Assembly: GCA_021776595.1 (NCBI GenBank)
Contig: JAJFFP010000039.1
Coordinates: 1 to 48,055 of the forward strand
DNA: 48,055 bases
Direction of reading: 5' to 3'
From: Robiginitomaculum sp.
Lineage (GTDB): Bacteria > Pseudomonadota > Alphaproteobacteria > Caulobacterales > Maricaulaceae
Position 1 is the stretch's first letter, and every line of letters starts with the position of its first letter. Shown here one piece after another: positions 24,561-32,299 of the stretch. The translations under genes and the position numbers were made by a program. Below the pieces are notes generated by a model. It was given only the letters and a program-made list of their open reading frames with translations, was not told the origin of the DNA and did not search any database.

Positions 24561-24689
24561 ATGCGCCTTTTGCGCCCCATGAACCAGAACCTGACCAGCG
24601 GACGCAGCGCGCGGCCGCCAATGTTCATGCCTGCCACCACACTTATGATGACAACAACAACATCCCGCATGCGGGGTGGTTTGGAATGA
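24561..24689 (+). CDS. thrL: Thr/Met-rich leader peptide of the thr operon (42 aa)
   Basis: 42-codon ORF with an AGGA site six bases before the ATG. Its C-terminal half contains the run MPATTLMMTTTTSRM: seven Thr and seven Met codons in the whole peptide, with four consecutive ACA codons at 24651–24662. It ends 42 bases before the terminator hairpin and 90 bases before the aspartokinase–homoserine dehydrogenase start. This is the layout of an amino-acid attenuation leader: ribosomes stalling at Thr (or Met) codons would change downstream RNA folding. The symbol is by functional analogy with enteric thrL; the peptide sequence itself is unrelated as far as I can see. Confidence 0.78.
   Translation: MRLLRPMNQNLTSGRSARPPMFMPATTLMMTTTTSRMRGGLE
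24664..24675 (+). promoter_or_regulatory. CCCGC–GCGGG switch segment of the thr attenuator
   Basis: CCCGC (24664–24668) and GCGGG (24671–24675) follow directly after the four ACA codons. GCGGG can pair with the upstream CCCGC, with CCCGC at 24721–24725, or with CCCGC in the 5' arm of the terminator (24734–24738). A ribosome stalled at the ACA run would cover the first element and leave GCGGG free to block the terminator; one that reaches the stop codon at 24689 would cover GCGGG. The pairings are read directly from sequence; the mechanism is inference. Confidence 0.5.
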
Positions 24690-24730
24690 TCTGATAGTAT
24701 TAAAATTTGATCGTTTTTAACCCGCCCTGC

Positions 24731-24751
24731 AAACCCGCTGGCGGGTTTTTT
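24731..24751 (+). terminator. Intrinsic terminator (attenuator) before thrA
   Basis: AAACCCG (24731–24737) and CGGGTTT (24742–24748) form a seven-pair stem with loop CTGG, running into six T (24746–24751). It lies only 28 bases before the aspartokinase–homoserine dehydrogenase start and after the leader peptide, so it would cut off the operon unless an alternative structure forms. Confidence 0.8.
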
Positions 24752-24779
24752 CATGCGCGCTAACCTCTGGAGAAGTAAA

Positions 24780-26552
24780 ATGCGTCCGACCATAGTAAAA
24801 GATAATTACAACAAACCCGTAAATCTTGCCGTGCTTAAATTTGGCGGCTCGGTGCTGGATAATGCCCAGGCAGTGCATTCGGCAGCCCATGAGATTTACC
24901 GTTATATCCGCCGCGGTGAAAAAGTGATGGCGGTGGTTTCGGCCATTGCCGGGGAAACGGATGCGTTAATGGAACTTGGGGCAGAGATCGGCGGCAGTGA
25001 TAATGCACCGGGGGCCGCTTCGCTTTTGCGCCTTGGGGAAATTCGCGCCGCCGCTTTACTGGCATTGGCGCTGGAGCGCATCGGGCTGGATGCCCGTGCC
25101 GTGGACCCGGCCGAGATTGATCTTCGCGCCAGGGGCAATGCCCATAATGCGGCCCTGTGTGGACTGGACCATGAACGCCTGCTGGCATTGCTGGACGCGC
25201 ATGAAGTGCTGGTGATACCGGGTTTTAGCGGGGTTCTGGATGATGGTCAGCCTGCGCTATTGGGTCGTGGCGGCACGGACCTGAGCGCCGTTTATCTGGG
25301 CGTAGCCATGAATGCCAAACGTGTGCGCCTGATCAAGGATGTGGATGGACTATACGCAGACGATCCAAAACACGACGCAAGCTCGCAGCGTTTTGGCAAA
25401 ATCAACTGGAATGATGCCCGCCATATTTGTGGCAGTTCTATTCAGGACCATGCGCTTGAATATGCCAGGCAACATGGCCTTGCGCTGGAAATTGCTGCAT
25501 CAGCCCGCCGCTTTGCTACCAGAATTTCCCCCGATTGTGCATCTGCCCATGCACCGGCCAGAACCCGCAAGCTGAAGGTGGCGCTACTGGGCTTTGGCAC
25601 GGTAGGTGAGGGCGTTTATGCGCATTTACAGCGCCATCAACATCTGTTCGAAATTAGCGGAATTTTGGTGCGTGATGCTGACAAGGAACGCCAGCACGGC
25701 GCACCCGCCCATCTGATCAGCACCGATGCCGGTGAGGTATTTGCCCATCGCCCGGATATTGTGGTTGAAATGATTGGCGGCATTGACGCCGCCGATGCGT
25801 TTATCCAGAACGGGTTTTTTGGTGGTGCCGATGTGGTCAGTGCCAATAAAGCGGTCGTGGCCGCCAATTTTGATGATCTGCATAAAGCGGCCACGCGCGC
25901 CGGGCGGGAATTGCGCTATAGCGCTGCCGTTGGCGGCGGTGTGCCGATGCTGGAAGCGCTGGATCAGGTGCGTGAGGACGGCGGCGTATCCTCGGTGCAA
26001 GGGGTGATCAATGGCACGGCCAATTTTATTCTGGACCGTCTGGCAGAGAATTGCCCGTTTGATCAGGCTGTCCGTGAGGCGCAAGAGAAAGGCTTTGCCG
26101 AAGCCGACCCCTCTGCTGACCTTGATGGCGATGATGCGGCGGCCAAGCTGTGCCTGATGGCGCGTCACGGCTTTAAGGTAAACCTGCGCGTCAACCAGAT
26201 AAAAAAAGAAAGTCTGCGTGATCTTGGTGCAGAGCGCATCAAGGCGGCACAGAGCGAGGGAAAAGTCATCCGCCAGGTCAGTGAAATCAGGCGCAATGCC
26301 AAAGGCGAGTTAAGCGCCAGCATTACTTTGCAGACCTTGCCTCGCGATCATTATCTGGCGGCCGCCAAGGGCGAGCAGAACCGGCTGATGATAAAGGCAC
26401 AAAACGGCAAGGATGTGCAATTGCGAGGTAAAGGTGCCGGACGCTGGCCAACGGCAGAAGCGGTTATGGCAGATGTTTTGGACATTCACCGGCTTCGCGG
26501 GCAATATGAGGAAAAGATCAGCCAAAGCGCACCAGAACCGGCCTGCGCCTGA
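24780..26552 (+). CDS. thrA: Fused aspartokinase–homoserine dehydrogenase lacking ACT domains
   Basis: 590 aa from the ATG at 24780 (GGAGAAG upstream; an earlier in-frame ATG lies at the terminator). Residues ~15–250 are an amino-acid kinase domain with KFGGS (20–24), GETDALM, GRGGTDLSAVYLG (from ~162) and DVDGLYADDPKHD, as in aspartokinases. Residues ~268–580 are a homoserine dehydrogenase: GFGTVGEG, SANKAVVA, NGTANFILDRL and EADPSADLDGDDAAAKL. Enteric ThrA is ~820 aa because two ACT domains separate the parts; here the two catalytic domains are joined by ~20 residues, and no ACT domain follows. It thus supplies steps one and three of threonine/methionine synthesis without visible allosteric sites. 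Followed by thrB and thrC. Confidence 0.85.
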   Translation: MRPTIVKDNYNKPVNLAVLKFGGSVLDNAQAVHSAAHEIYRYIRRGEKVMAVVSAIAGETDALMELGAEIGGSDNAPGAASLLRLGEIRAAALLALALERIGLDARAVDPAEIDLRARGNAHNAALCGLDHERLLALLDAHEVLVIPGFSGVLDDGQPALLGRGGTDLSAVYLGVAMNAKRVRLIKDVDGLYADDPKHDASSQRFGKINWNDARHICGSSIQDHALEYARQHGLALEIAASARRFATRISPDCASAHAPARTRKLKVALLGFGTVGEGVYAHLQRHQHLFEISGILVRDADKERQHGAPAHLISTDAGEVFAHRPDIVVEMIGGIDAADAFIQNGFFGGADVVSANKAVVAANFDDLHKAATRAGRELRYSAAVGGGVPMLEALDQVREDGGVSSVQGVINGTANFILDRLAENCPFDQAVREAQEKGFAEADPSADLDGDDAAAKLCLMARHGFKVNLRVNQIKKESLRDLGAERIKAAQSEGKVIRQVSEIRRNAKGELSASITLQTLPRDHYLAAAKGEQNRLMIKAQNGKDVQLRGKGAGRWPTAEAVMADVLDIHRLRGQYEEKISQSAPEPACA

Positions 26553-26572
26553 AATAAAACAGGATTAAAAAA

Positions 26573-27508
26573 GTGATGCACGCAAAGGCAAGCGCCCGCG
26601 CCCCGGCCAGTATCGGCAATGTCGCGGCAGGATATGATTGCCTTGGCCTGGCCATTGATGTGGCCTGGGATGAAGTGACCGCGCACCGCCAGCAAGGCCC
26701 GTCAAAAGCCGCGCTGGGGGCGGTTGGCGGACTGGTTTCCTCTTTGCCGAAAAAAATTTCACGCAATACGGCGTTGCGCGCAGCGCAGGCGGTTCTAAAA
26801 GCTGGCGGCGCACACTTTGGTGTGCGGCTTGATGTGATCAAAGGCGTCCCGATGAGTGCGGGCATGGGCGGCTCTGCCGCTTCGGCGGTGGCAGCGGCAC
26901 TGGCCAGTAATGCCCTGTTGGCACAACCATTATCTCAAGATGCGCTTTTTACCTGCGCGATGGAGGGCGAAGCGGCCTCTGCAGACCCACCACCACCCGA
27001 TAATGTCGCCGCCGCGCTTTATGGCGACCTGGTGCTCATTGGCGATGGTTCTGCGCAAAAAATTACGCCCATACCACTGCCGCATCCTGTCACCTGCCTG
27101 GTTTTTCACCCCGACCTGAAAGTTAAAACGGACGAGGCGCGCGATTTGCTCTCAGCAGAAATACCGCTCCCTCTAGCTGTAACCCAAATGCGCCATATGG
27201 GTGGATTGATTGCCGGGTGTTTTATGAATGACCTTGATCTGATTGCCCAAAACCTGCGCGATGTCCTGGTTGAGCCACAACGCGCGCGGCTGGTGCCGCC
27301 GTTTAACGCTGTAAAAGAAGCCGCATTGCGAGCGGGGGCACTTGGCTGTTCACTCTCTGGATCGGGGCCATCCATTTTTGCCTGGGTATCAACTGACAAA
27401 CAAGACGTCGTAAAGCGCGCTATGGGCGATGCCTTCGCGGCCCATCACTGTGATGTGAACCTTTACAGCACAGCACTAAAACCCTGCAAAGCGGGGATCA
27501 TCGCCTGA
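26573..27508 (+). CDS. thrB: Homoserine kinase (GHMP family)
   Basis: Phosphorylates homoserine with ATP. 311 aa of the GHMP kinase family: ARAPASIGNVAAGYDCLGLA near the N-terminus, the ATP-loop PMSAGMGGSAASAVAAAL and the C-terminal GCSLSGSGPSIFAW motif. It starts at GTG 26573 (AGGA eight bases upstream) or the adjacent ATG 26576. Its stop shares one base with the thrC ATG. Many alphaproteobacteria use an unrelated ThrB of the choline-kinase/APH fold, so the enteric-type enzyme here is notable. Same operon as thrA and thrC. Confidence 0.9.
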   Translation: MMHAKASARAPASIGNVAAGYDCLGLAIDVAWDEVTAHRQQGPSKAALGAVGGLVSSLPKKISRNTALRAAQAVLKAGGAHFGVRLDVIKGVPMSAGMGGSAASAVAAALASNALLAQPLSQDALFTCAMEGEAASADPPPPDNVAAALYGDLVLIGDGSAQKITPIPLPHPVTCLVFHPDLKVKTDEARDLLSAEIPLPLAVTQMRHMGGLIAGCFMNDLDLIAQNLRDVLVEPQRARLVPPFNAVKEAALRAGALGCSLSGSGPSIFAWVSTDKQDVVKRAMGDAFAAHHCDVNLYSTALKPCKAGIIA

Positions 27509-28782
27509 TGTATTTTCATAGCACCAAAGGCAAAAGCCCGGCGATTAGCGTTTCTGATGCCATGTTGATGGGTGCCGCCCCCGATGGCGGGCTTTATGTG
27601 CCGCAATATTTCCCCGCCTTTACCCCGGATGAATTTGGCGATGCCAAGGATCTGCCCAATATTGCCCGGACGCTGCTCAGGCCATTTTTCGAAGGCGATA
27701 AACTGGCATCAGAATTACCAGAGATATGTGAAACGGTTTTTAATTTTCCGGCCCCGTTAAAACCCCTTGCCACTGGTGCCTTTTCGCTGGAACTGTTTCA
27801 TGGCCCCACAGCGGCTTTTAAGGACTTTGGCGCGCGTTTTCTGGCCACCGCCATGGACCGTCTGGCCAGCCCGGACAAGCCCCTGACCGTATTGGTGGCC
27901 ACGTCTGGCGATACCGGCGGGGCGGTTGGCTGTGCCTTTGCCGGTGCCAAAACGGCGAACGTGATTATACTATACCCCAAGGGCCGTGTATCTTCATTTC
28001 AGGAATTACAACTGACCTGTTGGCCGGGGGTAACGGCATTGCGGGTGGATGGCGATTTTGATACCTGCCAGGCACTGGTCAAAGCCGCTTTTGCCGATCC
28101 GGCACTCAAATCCCGCTATGGATTAAGCTCGGCCAATTCTATCAATATCGGCCGCCTTTTACCGCAAATGGTCTATTACACCGCCAGTGCCTTGCAAATA
28201 TTTCGCCGCACCGGACAAAACGTCAATTTTATCATTCCCACTGGAAATCTGGGTAATGGCATGGCCTGTCTTTGGGCGCGGGCTTGCGGTTTGCCTATTG
28301 GCAAGGTGATTTTGGCACAAAACGCCAATCATGCACTGACCGACTTTTTCACCACTGGCGAATTTATGCCCGCCGCCTCCATTGCCACCATCGCCAATGC
28401 CATGGATGTGGGAAACCCTTCCAATTTTGAACGCTTTATGACGAACCGCGCGATGCTGGATCATGACGTGCGGGCCATATCCATTCATGATGAAACCATT
28501 AAAGCGCAAATCGCAAATGACGCCCGTGCGCATGGCCAGATATGGTGCCCACACAGCGCCATCGCTGCCCATGTTTATGACCGATTGAAGGCAATAGATA
28601 AAAAACAGATATGGGCAAATGTCGCCACCGCGCACCCTTACAAGTTTCGCGAAAGCATAGAACCTCTGACCGGATCAAAGGTTCAGCCCAGCCCCGCGCT
28701 TGCTGCGATCAGGGATATGCCCTCATCCTTCACTGACATTAATGCCAACCTTGATGCCCTTGGCGCCGTTCTGGCAGGTTAA
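27508..28782 (+). CDS. thrC: Threonine synthase
   Basis: PLP enzyme converting O-phosphohomoserine to threonine. 424 aa with N-terminal HSTKGKSPAISVSDAMLMG, PDGGLYVP, PLP-lysine 105 in GPTAAFKDFGARF, the phosphate-binding ATSGDTGGAVG and NSINIGRLLPQMVYY. It follows thrB with a one-base overlap (TGATG) and ends the threonine operon; trxB approaches from the other strand with two bases between the stops. Confidence 0.94.
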   Translation: MYFHSTKGKSPAISVSDAMLMGAAPDGGLYVPQYFPAFTPDEFGDAKDLPNIARTLLRPFFEGDKLASELPEICETVFNFPAPLKPLATGAFSLELFHGPTAAFKDFGARFLATAMDRLASPDKPLTVLVATSGDTGGAVGCAFAGAKTANVIILYPKGRVSSFQELQLTCWPGVTALRVDGDFDTCQALVKAAFADPALKSRYGLSSANSINIGRLLPQMVYYTASALQIFRRTGQNVNFIIPTGNLGNGMACLWARACGLPIGKVILAQNANHALTDFFTTGEFMPAASIATIANAMDVGNPSNFERFMTNRAMLDHDVRAISIHDETIKAQIANDARAHGQIWCPHSAIAAHVYDRLKAIDKKQIWANVATAHPYKFRESIEPLTGSKVQPSPALAAIRDMPSSFTDINANLDALGAVLAG

Positions 28783-28784
28783 AT

Positions 28785-29738
28785 TCAAGACCCGTCTGCC
28801 TCAGCGGCCAGAAATTGCTCGGCCTCAAGCGCGGCCATGCAGCCCATGCCCGCCGCCGTAACCGCCTGACGGTATTTATCATCGGTAACATCACCGGCGG
28901 CATAAATACCAGGGATTTTGGTTGCCGTTGAATCCGGCGCAGTAACCAGATAACCACCCTGTTTCATTTCAAGTTGGCCATCAAAAAGTGAGGTCTCCGG
29001 CTTATGGCCAATTGCCACGAATACACCATCCAGCTTGCGCGTGGTTTCCTCACCGGTTTTGACATTTTTAATGCGCATGCCGGTCACGCCCGGCGGGTTA
29101 TCATCACCCAGAACTTCTTCGAGCACATGATCCCAGAGAATTTCTATTTTATCATTTTTGAACAGGCGGTTTTGCAGGATTTTTTCGGCGCGCAAACTGT
29201 CCCGGCGATGCACCAGCGTTACTTTTGAGGCAAAATTTGTCAAGAACAGCGCTTCTTCAACCGCCGTATTGCCGCCCCCAATAACCGCCACTTCCTTGCC
29301 ACGATAAAAGAAACCGTCACAAGTGGCGCAGGCCGAAACCCCAAAACCTTTGAATTTTTCTTCCGATGGCAGGCCCAGCCACATGGCTTGGGCACCAGTA
29401 GCGATGATGACTATATCTGCGCTATGCACCTGTCCCGTATCGCCGTGCAGGGTAAAAGGCCGGTTCCCCAGTTCTGCTTTTACGATAGTGTCTTCGATAA
29501 TTCTGGTGCCCATGGCCAGCGCCTGATCACGCATTTGCTCCATCAGCCAGGGGCCGTCGATTTGTTCTGCAAAGCCTGGATAATTTTCAACTTCACTGGT
29601 GATGGTTAATTGCCCGCCCGGCTGAATACCGGCAAACACAACCGGATTTAACATAGCACGGGCTGCATAAATGGCGGCGGTATATCCGGCAGCGCCAGAA
29701 CCGATAATGGCAACGCGGTGGTGTTGGGTATCAGACAT
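28785..29738 (-). CDS. trxB: Thioredoxin reductase (NADPH)
   Basis: 317-aa flavoenzyme that reduces thioredoxin. N-terminal FAD-binding IIGSGAAGYTAAIYAAR (residues 11–27), redox-active Cys137-Ala-Thr-Cys140 (ACATCDGFF), NADPH-binding VIGGGNTAVEEALFL and C-terminal GIYAAGDVTDDKYRQAVTAAGMG. It is probably a single transcription unit, with its promoter in the 75-base gap after the ELM1-like gene. Confidence 0.94.
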   Translation of the reverse strand: MSDTQHHRVAIIGSGAAGYTAAIYAARAMLNPVVFAGIQPGGQLTITSEVENYPGFAEQIDGPWLMEQMRDQALAMGTRIIEDTIVKAELGNRPFTLHGDTGQVHSADIVIIATGAQAMWLGLPSEEKFKGFGVSACATCDGFFYRGKEVAVIGGGNTAVEEALFLTNFASKVTLVHRRDSLRAEKILQNRLFKNDKIEILWDHVLEEVLGDDNPPGVTGMRIKNVKTGEETTRKLDGVFVAIGHKPETSLFDGQLEMKQGGYLVTAPDSTATKIPGIYAAGDVTDDKYRQAVTAAGMGCMAALEAEQFLAAEADGS

Positions 29739-29813
29739 GAACAGGTTCCATATACACGATAAAATATTTGGCTGACATAAATGGCAAAACCACCAAGCGC
29801 AAGGCGCGTTACT

Positions 29814-30818
29814 TCACAAAGATGTGGCTTTGCTTTGTTCTCGTTTTTCCTGCAAGCGCGCGTATAAACGGCGCAAAACTTCCTTGGCGGCGCGTCTGGT
29901 TTCATCCAGTGGCTCAACTGGCCATGTAGCCAGCGAACCGGTAAAAGGCCGCGCCAGCCCTTTACCTGCCAGCGCGTCATATAGCTGATTGAATTTTTTG
30001 TCCGTGCCTTCAAGGCTAAACAACAAAATAGGGCGACCTACACTGGCTGCATCAATCAGCATATTGGTCGAATCATTGGTCACCAGAACCGCATCGGCTT
30101 CTTGCAAAAAGGCCAGATAGGGGTTGGGGCCGTCTTTGTCCTCATTGGCCCAGAACCAGACCTGTTCCTGATCGGTAAACTGGCGGCGCAAGGCTCTAAT
30201 CACATGTCTTGGAGTTCGTCTTGATGTGGTGATCAGCAAAGAGACCTGATTAACCAGCAGGCCTTGCAAGGATTTAATCAAACGTTTTCGCGCTTTGGCG
30301 GTAAATTTATGATGTTTGGAATTACCGCCCAGCGCCACCGCCAAATGAGGACGGGGAAACCGGTTCATTTTATTTGAGAATTCATCCGCTTTTACCTTGA
30401 GTAAAGCCGGGGTAATCCGGGTAGGAGAACCCAGAATAGAAAATACATTTTCGCCTTTGAGCTCATCATGCTCTGGGGGGATAACCAGATCGAAACGCGA
30501 GGGGCGGCAGCGAGGGTTTTGCAATTGCACCGTCAGGGTTTTGCCACCAGACCAGCGGCGTATGCCACGCACAATGGGTATGCTGGCGCGGCCGCAACCG
30601 ATACAAATATCCGGCCATGGTGCATCCATGCCGGGCGCGGGCTTGCCCGCCCAGCCAAAACTGATGAGTTGGCGCCGAGCCACAAAGGCCTGCACTTTTG
30701 CCGGCACCAGCGCGCCAATGGCATTGGCAAGCCCTGCCGTCTGATTAGCCAGTCCAATCCGGCCATCATCAACGGTCCAGATGACCAGCTTACCTTTGGC
30801 CTTGGAGCTCACACCCAC
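29814..30818 (-). CDS. ELM1-family (DUF1022) protein
   Basis: 334 aa of the family named after plant mitochondrial-fission factor ELM1, common in alphaproteobacteria. Typical segments: [21 protein letters not shown] at the N-terminus, [43 protein letters not shown] and [17 protein letters not shown]. The fold resembles GT-B glycosyltransferases and the bacterial function is unknown. The start is a GTG (30818, or 30814 six bases on) overlapping the end of greA by up to ten bases, so it is probably translated with greA. Confidence 0.87.
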   Translation of the reverse strand: MGVSSKAKGKLVIWTVDDGRIGLANQTAGLANAIGALVPAKVQAFVARRQLISFGWAGKPAPGMDAPWPDICIGCGRASIPIVRGIRRWSGGKTLTVQLQNPRCRPSRFDLVIPPEHDELKGENVFSILGSPTRITPALLKVKADEFSNKMNRFPRPHLAVALGGNSKHHKFTAKARKRLIKSLQGLLVNQVSLLITTSRRTPRHVIRALRRQFTDQEQVWFWANEDKDGPNPYLAFLQEADAVLVTNDSTNMLIDAASVGRPILLFSLEGTDKKFNQLYDALAGKGLARPFTGSLATWPVEPLDETRRAAKEVLRRLYARLQEKREQSKATSL

Positions 30819-31282
30819 TCGACGGCGAGGACTTCCAGCGACCGGGCGCCGCCGGGCGCTATAACCTCAACTACATCGCCACTTTCCTTGCCAATCAGGG
30901 CGCGGGCAACGGGTGAGGTCACGGATACCTTGCCCTTGGCCACTTCGGCTTCATCTTCGCCCACGATTTTATAAACCGCTTCCACTTCGGTATCCTCGTC
31001 GATTACCCGCACGGTGGCCCCGAATTTTACGGTTTCACCGCCAAGCTCACGAATATCGATCACCTGGGCGCGGGCCAGCTTGCTCTCAATGTCTTTTACA
31101 CGCGCCTCAACATAACCCTGCCGCTCCTTGGCGGCATGGTATTCAGCATTTTCGCTTAGATCACCGTGTGCACGGGCTTCGGCGATCGCCTGAATAATTG
31201 TCGGGCGTTCCTGGGTTTTAAGAAATTTGAGTTCTTCGTCGAGGGCATCGCGACCCTCGGCGGTCATGGGGACTTTATTCAT
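30809..31282 (-). CDS. greA: Transcription elongation factor GreA
   Basis: 157-aa factor that rescues backtracked RNA polymerase by stimulating transcript cleavage. N-terminal coiled coil (about 1–75: [38 protein letters not shown] with the tip acidic residues) and C-terminal FKBP-like domain (80–157: [31 protein letters not shown]). Downstream it is coupled to the ELM1-like gene. A good sigma-70 promoter lies 66 bases upstream. Confidence 0.95.
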   Translation of the reverse strand: MNKVPMTAEGRDALDEELKFLKTQERPTIIQAIAEARAHGDLSENAEYHAAKERQGYVEARVKDIESKLARAQVIDIRELGGETVKFGATVRVIDEDTEVEAVYKIVGEDEAEVAKGKVSVTSPVARALIGKESGDVVEVIAPGGARSLEVLAVEWV

Positions 31283-31354
31283 GTTACCTGGATTCTCTTG
31301 TGTTCACGTAGACAGGGCAAGAAAAAACCAACCCCGATCCACTCCGTAGAGCAC

Positions 31355-31383
31355 AATATAGACTTACTTTATGGCAGGTTCAA
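31355..31383 (-). promoter_or_regulatory. Sigma-70 promoter of greA
   Basis: On the minus strand TTGAAC (31383–31378) and TATATT (31360–31355) are separated by exactly 17 bases, with a start expected near 31348 and a leader of ~65 bases before the greA ATG. The match is the best sigma-70-like element I found in the window. Confidence 0.65.
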
Positions 31384-31425
31384 GTAAGCGGGATGCGCAA
31401 TCAACAAAATCACCCTGCACCTGTC

Positions 31426-32181
31426 TTATTTTGCTTTTATAAACCGATAGACAAAGCGATCGGTTTGACCACGCACCGATGGGTCAAAGACAATTTTAGT
31501 CCGGTCGTCCGATGCAAAATGCAAGGCGTCTGATTGCCCATCAAGCACAAAACCTGCCGCTTCCACTTCCTTGCGAACGAAATCTGCATCAATGCGGTGC
31601 AAGTCATTAGTCAGTGTATCACCGGTGCCGGCCTTGGCATGGTGATCGGTGATCAAATAAATACCGCCGGGTTTCAGGGCTGCATAAATCTGCCGGTTCA
31701 TGGCGGCACGATCTGTCGGCAAAAGGGTAACATCATGATAAATCAAGGCCATAGTCACCGCATCAAGTGAGTTATCTTCAAAACCAAGTTTATCAAAAGG
31801 GACCGTCCAGGTTTTCACATTGGGTCGCGTTTTTTCAAGCGCTTCCAGCTTTGGGGCTATGCCTTTAAATTTTTCGATCCAGTCCGGCGGGTTTTGCGCG
31901 TAAACCTTGCCGCCCTCGCCAACGAGGCCAGAAATAATCATGGTAAAATAAGCACCACCCGCGCCAAGATCGGCCACGGTATCGCCAGGTTTTATCTTGC
32001 TAAAGGTCAAAACCGGGCCAGGATTACGCGCCGCATCGCGCTTTACTTGCGCTTCAGGGCGATCCGGTGCCGCCATGGCGGCGGCAACGGCCATGGATGT
32101 GTCTTCATGGGCGGCGGAAACGCCCGCCAAACCAGTAAAGGCGGCTGCTACCGCCACAGAAAGAAAAGATTTCATTTTCAT
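31426..32181 (-). CDS. Exported methyltransferase-like protein
   Basis: 251 aa from the ATG at 32181 (AAGGGG upstream; an upstream TTG would add seven residues). It begins with a clear Sec signal peptide (KSFLSVAVAAAFTGLAGVSAAHE). The remainder is a class I methyltransferase fold: VADLGAGGAYFTMIISGLVG (motif I), DNSLDAVTMALIYHDVTLL and YAALKPGGIYLITDHHA. SAM is not expected in the periplasm, so either it binds another ligand or the leader is not cleaved. Similar signal-bearing proteins are annotated in other alphaproteobacteria, without known function. It lies between carB and greA. Confidence 0.8.
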   Translation of the reverse strand: MKMKSFLSVAVAAAFTGLAGVSAAHEDTSMAVAAAMAAPDRPEAQVKRDAARNPGPVLTFSKIKPGDTVADLGAGGAYFTMIISGLVGEGGKVYAQNPPDWIEKFKGIAPKLEALEKTRPNVKTWTVPFDKLGFEDNSLDAVTMALIYHDVTLLPTDRAAMNRQIYAALKPGGIYLITDHHAKAGTGDTLTNDLHRIDADFVRKEVEAAGFVLDGQSDALHFASDDRTKIVFDPSVRGQTDRFVYRFIKAK

Positions 32182-32299
32182 CACAGGCCCCTTATTTTTC
32201 AATTTTGAACAAAAGGGCAGGTTTTTTCCGAAAATTCAAATTAACAAATGTTCAGGTCGTTGTGAAAAAGGGGCTCTCGCCAGTTAAAACGGGCGTGCT

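Noticed and set aside
24731-24751. Terminator read as the simple 3' end of pspF
   Set aside because: It is ~350 bases after the pspF stop, follows a separate leader ORF and lies 28 bases before the next gene, so the attenuator reading explains it better.
32203-32299. Gene or RNA in the gap before carB's 3' end
   Set aside because: No ORF, hairpin with T tract or promoter-like element stood out.
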